In this document: positions 15,823 to 24,607 of the stretch, piece after piece
Position numbering within the stretch: position 1 is the stretch's first letter
How the letters are laid out: every line of letters starts with the position of its first letter
NCBI GenBank assembly: GCA_030697085.1
Contig: JAUYQT010000023.1
Location: forward strand, 1-26,963
Reading direction: 5' to 3'
Length of the DNA: 26,963 bases
Source: Azonexus sp.
Lineage (GTDB): Bacteria; Pseudomonadota; Gammaproteobacteria; Burkholderiales; Rhodocyclaceae
Notes under the pieces: generated by a model
Told to the model about the DNA's origin: nothing
The model's database searches: none
The model's input: only the letters and a program-made list of their open reading frames with translations
Translations under genes and position numbers: made by a program

Positions 15823-16787
15823 GGGAATCTTTGCCAAACAATTGTGGACCAGTTTTCGCTGCGTTCGAGCAGCGCCTCCATGCGCACCAGGGCCACGCCG
15901 TAACGAGCGCGCCCGGTGACGAAAAAGTAGCGGCTGCCCGTACTGAGCTGAGCCATGGTTTCCGAAGGAGCGCTTTCAGCCTGGTCGCTGGACTGACGTG
16001 CCGTGAAATCGGGTACATCCTTGAACCAGGCACGCTGGCGTTCACTAACGAGCATCTGTGCCGCCGCCGGCGAGAGTCCCGGCACCGCTGCGGACAGCAC
16101 CTCGGCACGCGCGGTATTGACATTGACCGGGCTGACTCCCGGCAGCGCGACCACGAAAGGCATCAGCGCGGCCACGATCTCCGGGCTGAACCCGCGCACC
16201 TGCCCAAGCTCCTCGATGCTTACCAGTTTGGCGTTGGCTGCGCGGTGTGGCATCCGTTGCGCGCCGTACCACGCCGATTCAGCCCCGCCCGGAACGCGCG
16301 GGGTGTCGTCTGGATCGAGCCAGTCGAGCAGCGCCGCCAGCAGGGATTCGGAATCCTTGAGACCGAGCATCTCAAACAGGCGCAACGTCGCAGCTATGTT
16401 CCCGGCATGGTCATCGGTCTGGGAAACCAGATCGTTGAGATTGATCCGGCCCGACATGTCCAGTATCGATGCGGTGATCTCGCCACCTTCAATGGCTGTT
16501 CGCGGGATCCCCGTGGCCCAGCGTTCGCCAAGATGATCTACCCCTCCGGTACGTGCATCTTCGGCAAGCAGATGGCGCGCCATGTCCACTGCGCTGCGTG
16601 CTAGAAGGCGTGCCTGGAGCTGATCGTGGCGCCCTATCGTGCTATCCACGGCAACGTCCAGGCCGACCACGATAGCTGCGGCAATTCCGGTAACCAGGGC
16701 CACCGTCATCAGCGCCAGGATCAAGGCGGCGCCTCGCTGTAGGGCAGGCGGTGTTGTGGCTGAAGGGAATATGGATTGGCGAGGCAT
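15819..16787 (-). CDS. gspK: GspK, T2SS minor pseudopilin at the tip
   Basis: GspK caps the pseudopilus with GspI and GspJ. This 322-residue protein has the prepilin leader ending at Gly19 (QRGAALILALM); cleavage gives an N-terminus with Leu at +5 in place of the Glu found in other pseudopilins, the hallmark of GspK. The large globular domain contains SGRINLNDLVSQ (about 114-125), LLDWLDPDDTPRVPGGAES and VNVNTARAEVLSAAVPGLS, all typical of the family's metal-binding and alpha domains. The ATG overlaps the gspJ stop by one base (TGATG). Confidence 0.95.
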   Translation of the reverse strand: MPRQSIFPSATTPPALQRGAALILALMTVALVTGIAAAIVVGLDVAVDSTIGRHDQLQARLLARSAVDMARHLLAEDARTGGVDHLGERWATGIPRTAIEGGEITASILDMSGRINLNDLVSQTDDHAGNIAATLRLFEMLGLKDSESLLAALLDWLDPDDTPRVPGGAESAWYGAQRMPHRAANAKLVSIEELGQVRGFSPEIVAALMPFVVALPGVSPVNVNTARAEVLSAAVPGLSPAAAQMLVSERQRAWFKDVPDFTARQSSDQAESAPSETMAQLSTGSRYFFVTGRARYGVALVRMEALLERSENWSTIVWQRFP

Positions 16788-17338
16788 CAGCGCAGGGGTA
16801 CGATACGGGTAATCGTGCCGATATCAACGAGATCAAGATTAACAATCACCGCATCGGGCATCACGGTGTCCTTCCCCGGCGGTGGCCAGCGCTCGATGCG
16901 GACGCCATCATGCAGGAACGACCAGCCAAGACTGCGGACGCCATCAAGCATCGTTTCGCTATCGGGCGGGCCAAGCGCTTCGCGCCCGTTCCAGCGAAAA
17001 CTCTGCAACTTGCCGTCCAGGACGCGAAATCCAGAACGGCGAATCCCGGTTTCAGGATCGATGCGCAGCAATTGCAGCTCCGACGAGTCGGTTTTGACCA
17101 TCACCGGGCCGGCTCGTCCAGGCGTTGAAACGATCAGCAGCAGATCGCTGTCGATGCGCTGTATCGATCGCACCAGACTGCGCCAGCGTTGAAACCCTTC
17201 CTCCAACCGGGACTGACTGAGGCTGGCTTCCGACAGTGCGCGCCAGGATAGGGCGCCAAGTATTGCGAAGATGGTCAATGCCACCAGCAACTCAATCAGC
17301 GTTAGCCCCATCGAACGACGCATGTATGCGGGCTTCAT
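16787..17338 (-). CDS. gspJ: GspJ, T2SS minor pseudopilin
   Basis: This 183-residue minor pseudopilin of the tip complex has a leader ending at Gly11 (RRSMGLTLIELLVALTIFAILGALSW), with Glu at +5 of the mature protein. Mature +1 is Leu rather than Phe. A globular domain follows with FQRWRSLVRSIQRIDSDLLL and VLDGKLQSFRWNG. The ATG sits in an ATGA overlap with gspI (17335-17338), so the MKPAY start is preferred to the later MRRSM. It follows the gspG-H-I-J-K order. Confidence 0.93.
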   Translation of the reverse strand: MKPAYMRRSMGLTLIELLVALTIFAILGALSWRALSEASLSQSRLEEGFQRWRSLVRSIQRIDSDLLLIVSTPGRAGPVMVKTDSSELQLLRIDPETGIRRSGFRVLDGKLQSFRWNGREALGPPDSETMLDGVRSLGWSFLHDGVRIERWPPPGKDTVMPDAVIVNLDLVDIGTITRIVPLR

Positions 17339-17706
17339 TGAGGCGCTCTGACAAGCAAGCCAGACAGGCTCGACACCACCGTGTCGGGGCCTTCATCGGC
17401 GCTATAAACGCGGATATTGACACTACGCATCTGCGGATTCGCTGACTCGGAAATTTGTTCCCGCCAGCGAAAGCGTTTCCCGGCCTGGATTGATACCCCT
17501 TCGGCATTCCCCGGCGGTGGAAATGATTTGCTCGCACGCAATTCGGCAAGGCGGTTATCGGCTACCCAGTCGGCAAGGGTTCGATCACGCAGATCCCCCG
17601 CGGTACGTGCGCTGGCTCCCATGGCGCGAAAGGCCGAGGTCAGGGCAATGGCCAGAATGCTCAGCGCAATCAGGACTTCCAGCAGGGTAAACCCGCGGTT
17701 TCTCAT
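17335..17706 (-). CDS. gspI: GspI, T2SS minor pseudopilin
   Basis: GspI nucleates the pseudopilus tip with GspJ and GspK. The 123-residue protein begins MRNRGFTLLEVLIALSILAIAL: cleavage after Gly5 would give N-terminal Phe and Glu at +5. Downstream, LADWVADNRLAELRASKSFP is typical of the family. Both ends overlap neighbours by 4 bp (ATGA with gspH and with gspJ), which argues for tight translational coupling. Confidence 0.94.
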   Translation of the reverse strand: MRNRGFTLLEVLIALSILAIALTSAFRAMGASARTAGDLRDRTLADWVADNRLAELRASKSFPPPGNAEGVSIQAGKRFRWREQISESANPQMRSVNIRVYSADEGPDTVVSSLSGLLVRAPQ

Positions 17707-18209
17707 CCCGGCTCTCCAGCTGTAGTGCCCGCCGCGCTCACGGTCAGGTTGCCCGGTATCTCCAGGAAAACCTCTCCATTTGCTTTGCCCAGCAAACGGG
17801 CCTCACCGTTTGCTGGGCCAACCCTCAACGCAAAATCCGGGGGCCGCGAGCCAAATTCCAGGCGTGCTGGATTGCGCTGCCCGAATACCGTCAGGCCTAC
17901 CCAGGTTAATTCCGCCGGTAACAAGCGCTCAGTGAACAGCGGCGGATCGAACAAGGGTTGCCACTTGTCCTCAAGGTCGAGGACAGAGAAACGATAGCCG
18001 CCGGTAAAGAATTCCACGCGAATCGGTTGACCGCGCACTGAAGCCCGCTCGGCACAGGCTTCAAGTACCACCCGCAAGCGCTGCAGTTCACTCTCGTCAC
18101 TGCGCTCCGAGAAGCTTCCAATCGTCAGCGTCAGGACCGTACTCATGACCCCGACGATGACCATTACCACCAGCACCTCGATCAGGGTAAAGCCTTGCTG
18201 GCGGAGCAT
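17703..18209 (-). CDS. gspH: GspH, T2SS minor pseudopilin
   Basis: GspH sits below the pseudopilus tip. From ATG 18209 the protein has 168 residues and starts MLRQQGFTLIEVLVVMVIVGVM, with cleavage after Gly6 and Glu at +5. The frame is open further upstream to 18290, but that would overlap gspG by 77 bp and place about 33 residues before the cleavage site, so ATG 18209, five bases from the gspG stop, is preferred. The globular part contains CAERASVRGQPIRVEF and GYRFSVLD, typical of GspH. Codons 131-141 or so contain a perfect inverted repeat (17787-17818), described separately. Confidence 0.9.
   Translation of the reverse strand: MLRQQGFTLIEVLVVMVIVGVMSTVLTLTIGSFSERSDESELQRLRVVLEACAERASVRGQPIRVEFFTGGYRFSVLDLEDKWQPLFDPPLFTERLLPAELTWVGLTVFGQRNPARLEFGSRPPDFALRVGPANGEARLLGKANGEVFLEIPGNLTVSAAGTTAGEPG
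17787..17818. repeat. Perfect 13-bp inverted repeat inside gspH
   Basis: GCCCAGCAAACGG (17787-17799) and its exact reverse complement CCGTTTGCTGGGC (17806-17818) are separated by six bases. In mRNA this would form a GC-rich hairpin within the gspH reading frame. The two arms encode related peptide stretches on the minus strand (GPANGE and LLGKANGE). No T-run follows on either side, so it is not a standard terminator. Confidence 0.85.
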
Positions 18210-18213
18210 TGGC

Positions 18214-18642
18214 CTACAGGTTGGAAGATTCAATGTCGGCATCGAAGCCTTGACCCCCGGGTTGCCCATCGGCGCCGTAGCTGACGACATCGACCTCTCC
18301 TTTGATCCCCGGTTGCAGATATTTGTAGGGGGTGCCCCAAGGGTCTGATGGCAGCTTTTCCAGATAGGATTTCCAGTTGCCTGGCAGCGGCGCGATCACC
18401 GGCCGTGTTACCAAAGCCTGAAGCCCTTGCTCGCCACTGGGGTAGCGACGGTTGTCGAGTTTGTATAGTTTCAAGGCCTGCATGATCGTGCTGATATCCT
18501 GGCGCGCCGCAACGACTCGCGCCTCATCTGGCCGGCTCATGACTTTAGGAACTACCAGCGAAGCCAGAATGCCCATGATGACAATGACGATTAACAGTTC
18601 GATCAGGGTAAAACCGCCAGGGCGGCGAGCGCGAGCAAACAT
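18214..18642 (-). CDS. gspG: GspG, T2SS major pseudopilin
   Basis: GspG builds the pseudopilus that pushes substrates through the secretin. The 142-residue protein has a leader ending at Gly10 (ARRPGGFTLIELLIVIVIMGILA), Glu at +5, and the conserved major-pseudopilin body: VVPKVMSRPDEARVVAARQD, YKLDNRRYPSGEQGLQALV and LPSDPWGTPYKYLQPG. It ends DGQPGGQGFDADIESSNL, the calcium-site region of this family. AAGGA lies six to seven bases before the ATG, a good site fitting the most abundant protein of the system, and the gene starts 9 bp after gspF. Confidence 0.97.
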   Translation of the reverse strand: MFARARRPGGFTLIELLIVIVIMGILASLVVPKVMSRPDEARVVAARQDISTIMQALKLYKLDNRRYPSGEQGLQALVTRPVIAPLPGNWKSYLEKLPSDPWGTPYKYLQPGIKGEVDVVSYGADGQPGGQGFDADIESSNL

Positions 18643-18651
18643 AAGAGATCC

Positions 18652-19860
18652 TTATCTCATCAAGGTGTTGATTTCAATAATGGGTTGCATCACGGCCAGC
18701 ACAATCAGCAAAACAAAGCCCCCCATCAGTAGTAACAGCAAGGGTTCCAGCAATGTGGTCAGGGCTGTCGTACGGTTTTCCAGCTCGGCTTGCTGAAGGT
18801 GGGCGGCGCGATCAAGCAGTTCGTCGATTCGTCCGGTGGCCTCGCCGTTGGCGATCATGTGGATCAGAAACGGGGGAAACGTGCCACTGGCACCTAGCGC
18901 ACGCGACAGTGACTGACCTTCCCGCACCCGTTCGCCGGCAATGCCGACGGCATCGGCCAGCGGTAGCCGGCTGATGACCTGACGCCCTGCTTCGAGGGCC
19001 GCGAGCAAGGGTACTCCGCTGCCTGCCAGAATCGACAGCGTGCTGGCAAACCGCGTGGCATCGAGAATTCGCAGATGGTGTCCAAGCAACGGAGTGCGTA
19101 GCAACAGGGCATCCCAGCGCCGCTTCAAGGCGGTTTTACGCAATGCGCTGTGTCCTGCCAAGAATACGCCGGCTACCAGCAACGCGAAAAGCCAGCCCCA
19201 GTCGAGCAATAAGCGGCTGGAGAAAATCAGCGCGCGAGTTAGCAGAGGCAAGGCCTGTTTGCTATGTTGGAACACCGAGACGACCTGAGGAACCACAAAA
19301 GTCATCAGACCAACCACCACGGCCAATGCCACGCCGGCGACAATCACCGGATAAAGCAAGGCTTGAAGAGTTCGGGTTCGCAGCGCATAGCTGCGATCAA
19401 GGTAATCGGCGAGTTGCCCCATGACGCGGGCCAACTCGCCGGATTTTTCTCCGGCCGCCACCGATGCCCGATAAAGCGGGGTAAAGGCCTGCGGATAAAG
19501 ATCAAGGGCGGTGCGCAGGCTGTATCCGGCGAGAATTTCGGAACGGACTCCGGCCAGCAATTGGCGCAGCGACTGGCTGCCGGCCTGATCGGTCAATGCC
19601 GCCAGGGCCTGTTCGACGGTGAGCCCCGAAGCAAGTAGCGTGGCCCACTGACGGGTCAGCAGGCTGAGATCTGCTTCGTTCAGTTTGCGCTGGCGCCGCC
19701 GGCGCTGGCCGGTGACCTCCTGACCAATGCCGGCGATGTCAATCGGGTACAAACCGCGCTCGCGTAAAAGCGAACTCGCCGCCCGCCGGGTATCTGCCTC
19801 AATGACCCCGTTGGTTTCCCGGGACGAGGTATCGAGGGCGCGATAGCGGAAGGCGGTCAT
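18652..19860 (-). CDS. gspF: GspF, T2SS polytopic inner-membrane protein
   Basis: GspF is the polytopic core of the assembly platform. The 402-residue protein begins MTAFRYRALDTSSRETNGVIEAD and has two repeated T2SSF domains: residues about 70-190 (FTRQWATLLASGLTVEQAL-type segment, TPLYRASVAAGEKSGEL) and about 270-393 (RFASTLSILAGSGVPLLAAL, PPFLIHMIANGEATGRIDELL). Membrane helices lie at about 165-190, 213-235 and 368-393. There is a 38-bp gap after gspE, the largest inside the C-to-M run apart from the gspC-D gap. Confidence 0.96.
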   Translation of the reverse strand: MTAFRYRALDTSSRETNGVIEADTRRAASSLLRERGLYPIDIAGIGQEVTGQRRRRQRKLNEADLSLLTRQWATLLASGLTVEQALAALTDQAGSQSLRQLLAGVRSEILAGYSLRTALDLYPQAFTPLYRASVAAGEKSGELARVMGQLADYLDRSYALRTRTLQALLYPVIVAGVALAVVVGLMTFVVPQVVSVFQHSKQALPLLTRALIFSSRLLLDWGWLFALLVAGVFLAGHSALRKTALKRRWDALLLRTPLLGHHLRILDATRFASTLSILAGSGVPLLAALEAGRQVISRLPLADAVGIAGERVREGQSLSRALGASGTFPPFLIHMIANGEATGRIDELLDRAAHLQQAELENRTTALTTLLEPLLLLLMGGFVLLIVLAVMQPIIEINTLMR

Positions 19861-19898
19861 CGCTGCTGGTCCCGCATGGCATGGTGGCTAAGCACGGC

Positions 19899-21374
19899 TT
19901 AGTCCCGGGTGACGCGCAACAGTTCTTCAACCGAGGTAACACCCTCGGCGAGCAGGCGTAGCCCGTCATCGCGCAGGCTGCGGGTGCCGTGTTCGCGGAC
20001 ATGGGAACGCAAAACTGCCTCATCGGCACCGCCGTGAATCAGGCGTTGCAATTCCTTGTCTGAATGGATCAGCTCATAGATGCCGCTACGTCCGGCATAG
20101 CCGGTAAAACCGCATTCAACGCAGCCGGCGGCCTGCCAGAGCTGTGCCGGGGTGGTCGGGCCGAGCAGTTCGCGGTCGGCGAAGGTGGTTTCCTGCGGGC
20201 GACTGCAGGCCGGACAAAGCTTGCGTAACAGGCGCTGGGCAAGCACTCCGCGCAAGGTCGAAGCCAGCAGAAAAGGTTCAATCCCCATATCCACCAGCCG
20301 GGTTACTGCCGCCGAGGCATCATTGGTGTGCAGGGTGGCCAGTACCAGGTGGCCGGTCAGGCTGGCCTGAACCGCTATCTGGGCGGTTTCCAGGTCGCGG
20401 ATTTCACCAATCATGATGACGTCCGGGTCCTGTCGCAGAATGGCACGCAGCGCTTTGGCAAAGCCCAGTTCGATGCGCGGATTGACCTGAGTCTGGCTGA
20501 TACCTGGGAGGTCGTACTCGACCGGATCCTCAACGGTCACGATATTGAGGCGCTTGGCATCCATCGTCTGCAATGCCGCATACAGCGTGGTGCTCTTTCC
20601 CGAGCCGGTCGGTCCGGTGACCAGAACGATGCCGTGGGTCTCGTTCAGCAGCGTGGCGAAGCGCTTGATGCTGTCGCCCTCCATGCCCAGCCCATTCAGG
20701 CTGAGTTGGCCGGTGCCTTTGTCGAGCAAGCGCAGTACGATGCGTTCGCCATGTGCTGTAGGCAATGTCGATACCCGCATATCAACCTGTCGTCCTGCCA
20801 GGCGAAGGGCGATGCGGCCATCCTGTGGCAGTCGCTTTTCGGCGATGTCGAGGCTGGCCATGATCTTGATTCGCGAAGCCATTGCCGCGTGCAGCGCGCG
20901 GTGTGGTTGAGCCACATTGACCAGAATTCCGTCGCGGCGGAAACGCACCACGGAATGGTGTTCGTAGGCTTCGATGTGGACATCACTGGCCTCCTGCCTT
21001 ACCGCCTGGCTTAGCAGCGCATTGATCATGCGAATGATTGGTGCATCGTCGGCCGTTTCGAGCAGATCCTCGACGGTCGGTAGTTCCGACATCAACTGCG
21101 TGAGATCAAGTTCCTGGCCAACATCGGCGACCACCTCGGCCGCGTTGTCGTCGCTCCCGGCATACGATTCGGAAAGCCGTGCATCGAAGGTGGCACGTGG
21201 AACAAAATCCAGGCGCAAAGGGTTTCCGAGCATCCGCCGGACTTCCGCCAGCGAGCTAATGCTATCCGGGCCAACGTCCTCCGGGAGCAGCAGCGAGGTA
21301 TATTCCGGCCCCTGATTTACCAGCAGAATGCCGTGCGCCTTGGCAAAGGAATAGGACAGCGTCGGCCGGTTCAT
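19899..21374 (-). CDS. gspE: GspE, T2SS assembly ATPase
   Basis: GspE is the cytoplasmic hexameric ATPase that drives pseudopilus growth. In 491 residues the sequence shows an N-terminal GspL-binding domain (about 1-95), then the ATPase core: Walker A GPTGSGKS (254-261), the Asp box [12 protein letters not shown], Walker [10 protein letters not shown] (319-327) and the His box [12 protein letters not shown] zinc-binding four-cysteine domain follows (Cys387, 390, 418, 421; LCPAC and CVECG). All key residues are present. The ATG overlaps the gspD stop by 4 bp (ATGA, 21371-21374). Confidence 0.97.
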   Translation of the reverse strand: MNRPTLSYSFAKAHGILLVNQGPEYTSLLLPEDVGPDSISSLAEVRRMLGNPLRLDFVPRATFDARLSESYAGSDDNAAEVVADVGQELDLTQLMSELPTVEDLLETADDAPIIRMINALLSQAVRQEASDVHIEAYEHHSVVRFRRDGILVNVAQPHRALHAAMASRIKIMASLDIAEKRLPQDGRIALRLAGRQVDMRVSTLPTAHGERIVLRLLDKGTGQLSLNGLGMEGDSIKRFATLLNETHGIVLVTGPTGSGKSTTLYAALQTMDAKRLNIVTVEDPVEYDLPGISQTQVNPRIELGFAKALRAILRQDPDVIMIGEIRDLETAQIAVQASLTGHLVLATLHTNDASAAVTRLVDMGIEPFLLASTLRGVLAQRLLRKLCPACSRPQETTFADRELLGPTTPAQLWQAAGCVECGFTGYAGRSGIYELIHSDKELQRLIHGGADEAVLRSHVREHGTRSLRDDGLRLLAEGVTSVEELLRVTRD

Positions 21375-23497
21375 GGCTCGGCGGTATCCCTGGACAGGGC
21401 AGGCGCCGGGCTACCGGGCGGAGGCAGTTGTGCCGGGCTGTTTCCTAAGAGTGCTTTTTGCCCATCGATCCCGCGTTGCTGACCGATGATGTATTGGTAA
21501 CGCTCGGCCGAAATGCCCTCGATACTTGCCGCATCGCGCAGTATCACCGGACGCAGAAACACGATCAGGTTGGTTTTGCCGCGCCGCCGTGTGTCATAGC
21601 GAAACATCCGCCCGAGCAGTGGAATATCGCCGAGCAGAGGAACCTTTTGCTCTCCGGCATTGTAGGTGTCCTCTACCAGCCCGCCGAGCGCAATCATCGC
21701 GCCGTCATCGACCAGCACGGTCGATTCGATTGATCGCTTGCTGGTACTTGGTCCGTTGGAGGACAAGGTGGTCTTTTCAATGACCTGAGAAGCCTCCTGG
21801 TAAATTTGTAGTTTTACCGTACCACCCTCGGAAATCTGGGGCTTGATTCTCAAGGTGATACCGACGTCCTTGCGTTCGATGGTCTGGAACGGATTTCCGA
21901 CCACGGCGCCACCGCCGGTGTTAGTGGTGTACTGACCGGTAACGAATGGCTCATTACGCCCGACCATGATCTTCGCTTCTTCGTTATCCAGCGTAACCAG
22001 GTTGGGGGTAGACAGAATATTGGCTTTACTACTGGTTTCCAGGAAGTGCGCAAGCATGTTGAGGCTGGCGATTTGTACGCCCCCGACTGACACCGTGCCG
22101 CCGCCGAGCAACAGGTTAAGTCCATTACCGGTCGGGAGCATCACACCCTTGCTTAGCGAGGACGCCAGACTCATGATGTTTGAACCGCCGGATTCCGAAT
22201 TGAAGTTGGTTCCTACATAGTTGGAGCTTCGCGAGCCCTGCCATTGAATCCCAATCTCGGCGGCATTTTCGGTACTGATCTCGGTAATCAGCGCTTCGAC
22301 ATAAACCTGTGCCCGCCGCCGGTCGAGCTGGTCTACCACACGTCGCAGATTGTTGTAGATGGCCTCCGGCGCCGTGATGATCAGGGCGTTGCTCATCGCG
22401 TCGGCCTGAATCTGGCTGCCACCACCGCTACTGCCGCCACCACCACTGTTACTGCCGCTGCTGCTGAAGCTACCGCCGCCGGTGCTGCCGAAGGTGCTTG
22501 CCGGCGGTATCGCGTTGGCTGCGGGAAGACCTGTATTGCCAGTGCCTGGTGCGCTTGCCGGTCGAGCCGAAGTGAACCCGCTGTCGCCGGACATTGGGGT
22601 GCTGCCACCGTCTGCCGACATGATCGCCCGTAGCGTCTGGGCAACGCGAGTGGCTTCAGCATTTTTCAGATAGATCACATGGATGTTTCCGGTCACACCC
22701 GGCCGGTCAAAGGTGCCGATGAGTTGACGCACCGCCTTGATTTTCGACGGATCCTCCGAACGCACCAGTAAATTGTTGGTCTGTACATCACCAATAATCG
22801 TCATCCGCGGACGGCCATCACGAGGTTCGGCTGAGTTCCCCTCGTTCAACAGACGGTTGAGTGTTACTGCCAGATCCAGGGCCGACATATATTGGATCGG
22901 AATCACCTGAACATCGTGCTGAGGCACATCAATCGCCGCAATAATCTGGGCAATGCGGCCGATATTTTCAGCGTAGTCGGTAACCACCAGCGTGTTGCTT
23001 CCGGGGTAGGCGACTACCGTGTTGTTTGGAGAGACTAAAGGCCGAACCACCTGAACCATTTGCGCGGCGGATTCATGCTGCATAGTAAATACTTCGGTAA
23101 CCAGGCGATCACCCTGCTTACGGTTGCCCCCTTTTTTGACCGGTACAGCATGGGTTTTTGCCTCGGCCTCAGGAACGATTTTGGTAACCCATTCGCTTTC
23201 AATTGCCGCGAATCCTTGCATTCGCAATGCCGACAGTAGGATCAGATAAGTCATTTCGGGAGCTACTGGAGTTGAGCTCAGGATGTTAACGGTACCGGTC
23301 ACGCGGGGATCGACGATGAAGTTACGTCCGGAAATCTTGGATATGGCCTGAATAACCGCCACCACCTCGGCATTGGCAAAATTTAGCGTTACATATTTGC
23401 CCTGTTCTGTGACTTGCGCCTCCGCACGGCCCATGGCCGTGAGCACGACAAAAAGCGCGAAGAGCAGCGAATACAAGGGATCACGGAAAACTTTCAT
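21371..23497 (-). CDS. gspD: GspD, T2SS outer-membrane secretin
   Basis: GspD forms the outer-membrane channel. From ATG 23497 there are 708 residues with a Sec signal ([19 protein letters not shown], cleavage near AEA-Q). N0 ([20 protein letters not shown]) and N1-N3 domains follow, then a Gly/Ser-rich loop of about 30 residues encoded near 22400-22490, and the secretin core ([54 protein letters not shown]). The C-terminus is Pro-rich and lacks an obvious pilotin-binding S-domain. The frame is open to 23590, but that start overlaps gspC and has no signal peptide in first position. Confidence 0.96.
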   Translation of the reverse strand: MKVFRDPLYSLLFALFVVLTAMGRAEAQVTEQGKYVTLNFANAEVVAVIQAISKISGRNFIVDPRVTGTVNILSSTPVAPEMTYLILLSALRMQGFAAIESEWVTKIVPEAEAKTHAVPVKKGGNRKQGDRLVTEVFTMQHESAAQMVQVVRPLVSPNNTVVAYPGSNTLVVTDYAENIGRIAQIIAAIDVPQHDVQVIPIQYMSALDLAVTLNRLLNEGNSAEPRDGRPRMTIIGDVQTNNLLVRSEDPSKIKAVRQLIGTFDRPGVTGNIHVIYLKNAEATRVAQTLRAIMSADGGSTPMSGDSGFTSARPASAPGTGNTGLPAANAIPPASTFGSTGGGSFSSSGSNSGGGGSSGGGSQIQADAMSNALIITAPEAIYNNLRRVVDQLDRRRAQVYVEALITEISTENAAEIGIQWQGSRSSNYVGTNFNSESGGSNIMSLASSLSKGVMLPTGNGLNLLLGGGTVSVGGVQIASLNMLAHFLETSSKANILSTPNLVTLDNEEAKIMVGRNEPFVTGQYTTNTGGGAVVGNPFQTIERKDVGITLRIKPQISEGGTVKLQIYQEASQVIEKTTLSSNGPSTSKRSIESTVLVDDGAMIALGGLVEDTYNAGEQKVPLLGDIPLLGRMFRYDTRRRGKTNLIVFLRPVILRDAASIEGISAERYQYIIGQQRGIDGQKALLGNSPAQLPPPGSPAPALSRDTAEP

Positions 23498-23558
23498 GGA
23501 TATTTTTGCACCGTTTGGTTGGTGATCATGTGGTTGGAGTGAGGGCCCGGAATCGCTA

Positions 23559-24038
23559 TCACAAGGAGGGCTTGCCCCCCTCCGGTACAAAGGGGGATAA
23601 CTTCAAGGTGCTATGAATGCCACCTGAGGAAAGCATCACATAGTCAATCGCCACGCTCTCGAGCATGACACCGTTGCTCACTTGCTCGCCTTCAAAGTAA
23701 ACCTGCTGCGGTCCGCCGTCGTTGGCGATCAGCGCCCAGCCGGCTTGGCCACCGGTTCCGGTCACTGCTGCTACCAAAACCAGGCGATCAATGCCCAGAG
23801 CAACTTCAGCCGCTGCGGCCTCTCCCATCAGATGTCGACTGGCGATCACAGTCGCAGCCAGGTTTGGATCTGCGGTGAGTTCAGCCCGCGCTATGGCAAT
23901 ACCCGGTGCCGAGTAACGTCGGGCGTGCTCGGAAATTTCCCAGGCGCCCACGCCAATCGCGAGACACCACGCCAAAGCCTGTACCAGACGGTGGTGAAGG
24001 ACGAAGGCGCTAGGACGTCGATTCGGGATGGACGGCAT
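23559..24038 (-). CDS. gspC: GspC, short T2SS inner-membrane/periplasmic linker
   Basis: GspC links the platform to the secretin. This 159-residue protein has a membrane helix (about 18-36, LVQALAWCLAIGVGAWEI) and the homology-region domain (about 85-150: LVLVAAVTGTGGQAGWALIA, then VYFEGEQVSNGVMLESVAIDYVMLSSGG). It stops there: the C-terminal PDZ or coiled-coil domain of enterobacterial GspC (about 270-300 residues) is absent, as in Burkholderia-type short versions. It is the first gsp gene, with AGAGG five bases before ATG 24038. It ends 61 bp before the gspD start. Confidence 0.88.
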   Translation of the reverse strand: MPSIPNRRPSAFVLHHRLVQALAWCLAIGVGAWEISEHARRYSAPGIAIARAELTADPNLAATVIASRHLMGEAAAAEVALGIDRLVLVAAVTGTGGQAGWALIANDGGPQQVYFEGEQVSNGVMLESVAIDYVMLSSGGIHSTLKLSPFVPEGGKPSL

Positions 24039-24050
24039 TCAGCCTCTGCG

Positions 24051-24062
24051 CCTGGCGCCAGG
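24051..24062. repeat. 12-bp perfect palindrome in the gspC leader
   Basis: CCTGGCGCCAGG lies 13-24 bp upstream of the gspC ATG, just outside its ribosome site. A perfect dyad here could be an operator or a small mRNA stem affecting gspC translation. I do not recognise it as the site of a known regulator, and a 12-bp palindrome can occur by chance in GC-rich DNA. Confidence 0.35.
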
Positions 24063-24229
24063 AAAAAATAGGGAGGTGTTCCAGAAAGAAAACATGGGTT
24101 CGATTATTCCTTTAATTCGCGTCTTAAAGCATCTGTGACACATAATCCCGATTTTCTTCTTGATTGGCATCTGTCGTCTACCCCCAACACTTTCTCCGGG
24201 GAAGTTCTTGTCTTAGGATGATGGTGATG

Positions 24230-24607
24230 ATGAAACGGTACCCGAATTCTTTTTTGCAATTGGTGACCTTCAGCTACATCGTCGTGGTGATTCCTTTCCT
24301 GCTCGTCAGCGTTTACATCTTCGTTACGCTCGAGACTCTGGATCGCCACAACCATGTGGTGATCACCGAAGTATCCGAGACCTCAAGGCTCTCTAGCGAA
24401 ATCACCGAGGATCTGATTCATCTGGAACGTAGTCTGCGGTGCTATGAAATACTGAAAAATGTCAATTTGCAAAGCAATGTCCGAGGCTTTTTCCGGCCTG
24501 TCTGTAATTCCTGAACAAATGGCCAAGGAGTTGGAAGAATTGCAGAAAAACTCGAAGCCATTGTAACCATCGACCGGGATCTTCACCCGGGGATCAAGGA
24601 GCGCTGA
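24230..24607 (+). pseudogene. QseE/GlrK-like sensor histidine kinase, broken stub
   Basis: The start MKRYPNSFLQLVTFSYIVVV with a membrane helix (about 10-33) and ITEDLIHLERSLRCYEILKN matches the N-terminal sensor of QseE/GlrK-type kinases. The frame then goes off track near 24460-24480 and stops at 24512-24514. A +1 frame carries on with family-like sequence (SEAFSGLSVIPEQMAKELEE) to a stop at 24564-24566, which indicates a frameshift. The remaining periplasmic part, second helix, HAMP, the phosphoacceptor-His domain and the ATPase domain are all missing, as the response regulator begins at 24608. Of roughly 450-480 expected residues only about 110 remain. It cannot phosphorylate anything. 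Confidence 0.75.

Noticed and set aside
15831..16604. 257-codon plus-strand frame
   Set aside because: It is antisense to gspK; Arg/His-rich composition indicates a shadow.
18210..18290. Upstream extension of gspH to 18290
   Set aside because: It would put 33 residues before the prepilin cleavage site and overlap gspG by 77 bp; ATG 18209 gives a normal leader.
20328..21014. 228-codon plus-strand frame
   Set aside because: It is antisense to the gspE ATPase core and has no recognisable domain.
23498..23590. Upstream extension of gspD to 23590
   Set aside because: It would bury the signal peptide 31 residues inside and overlap gspC; ATG 23497 places the signal at the N-terminus.
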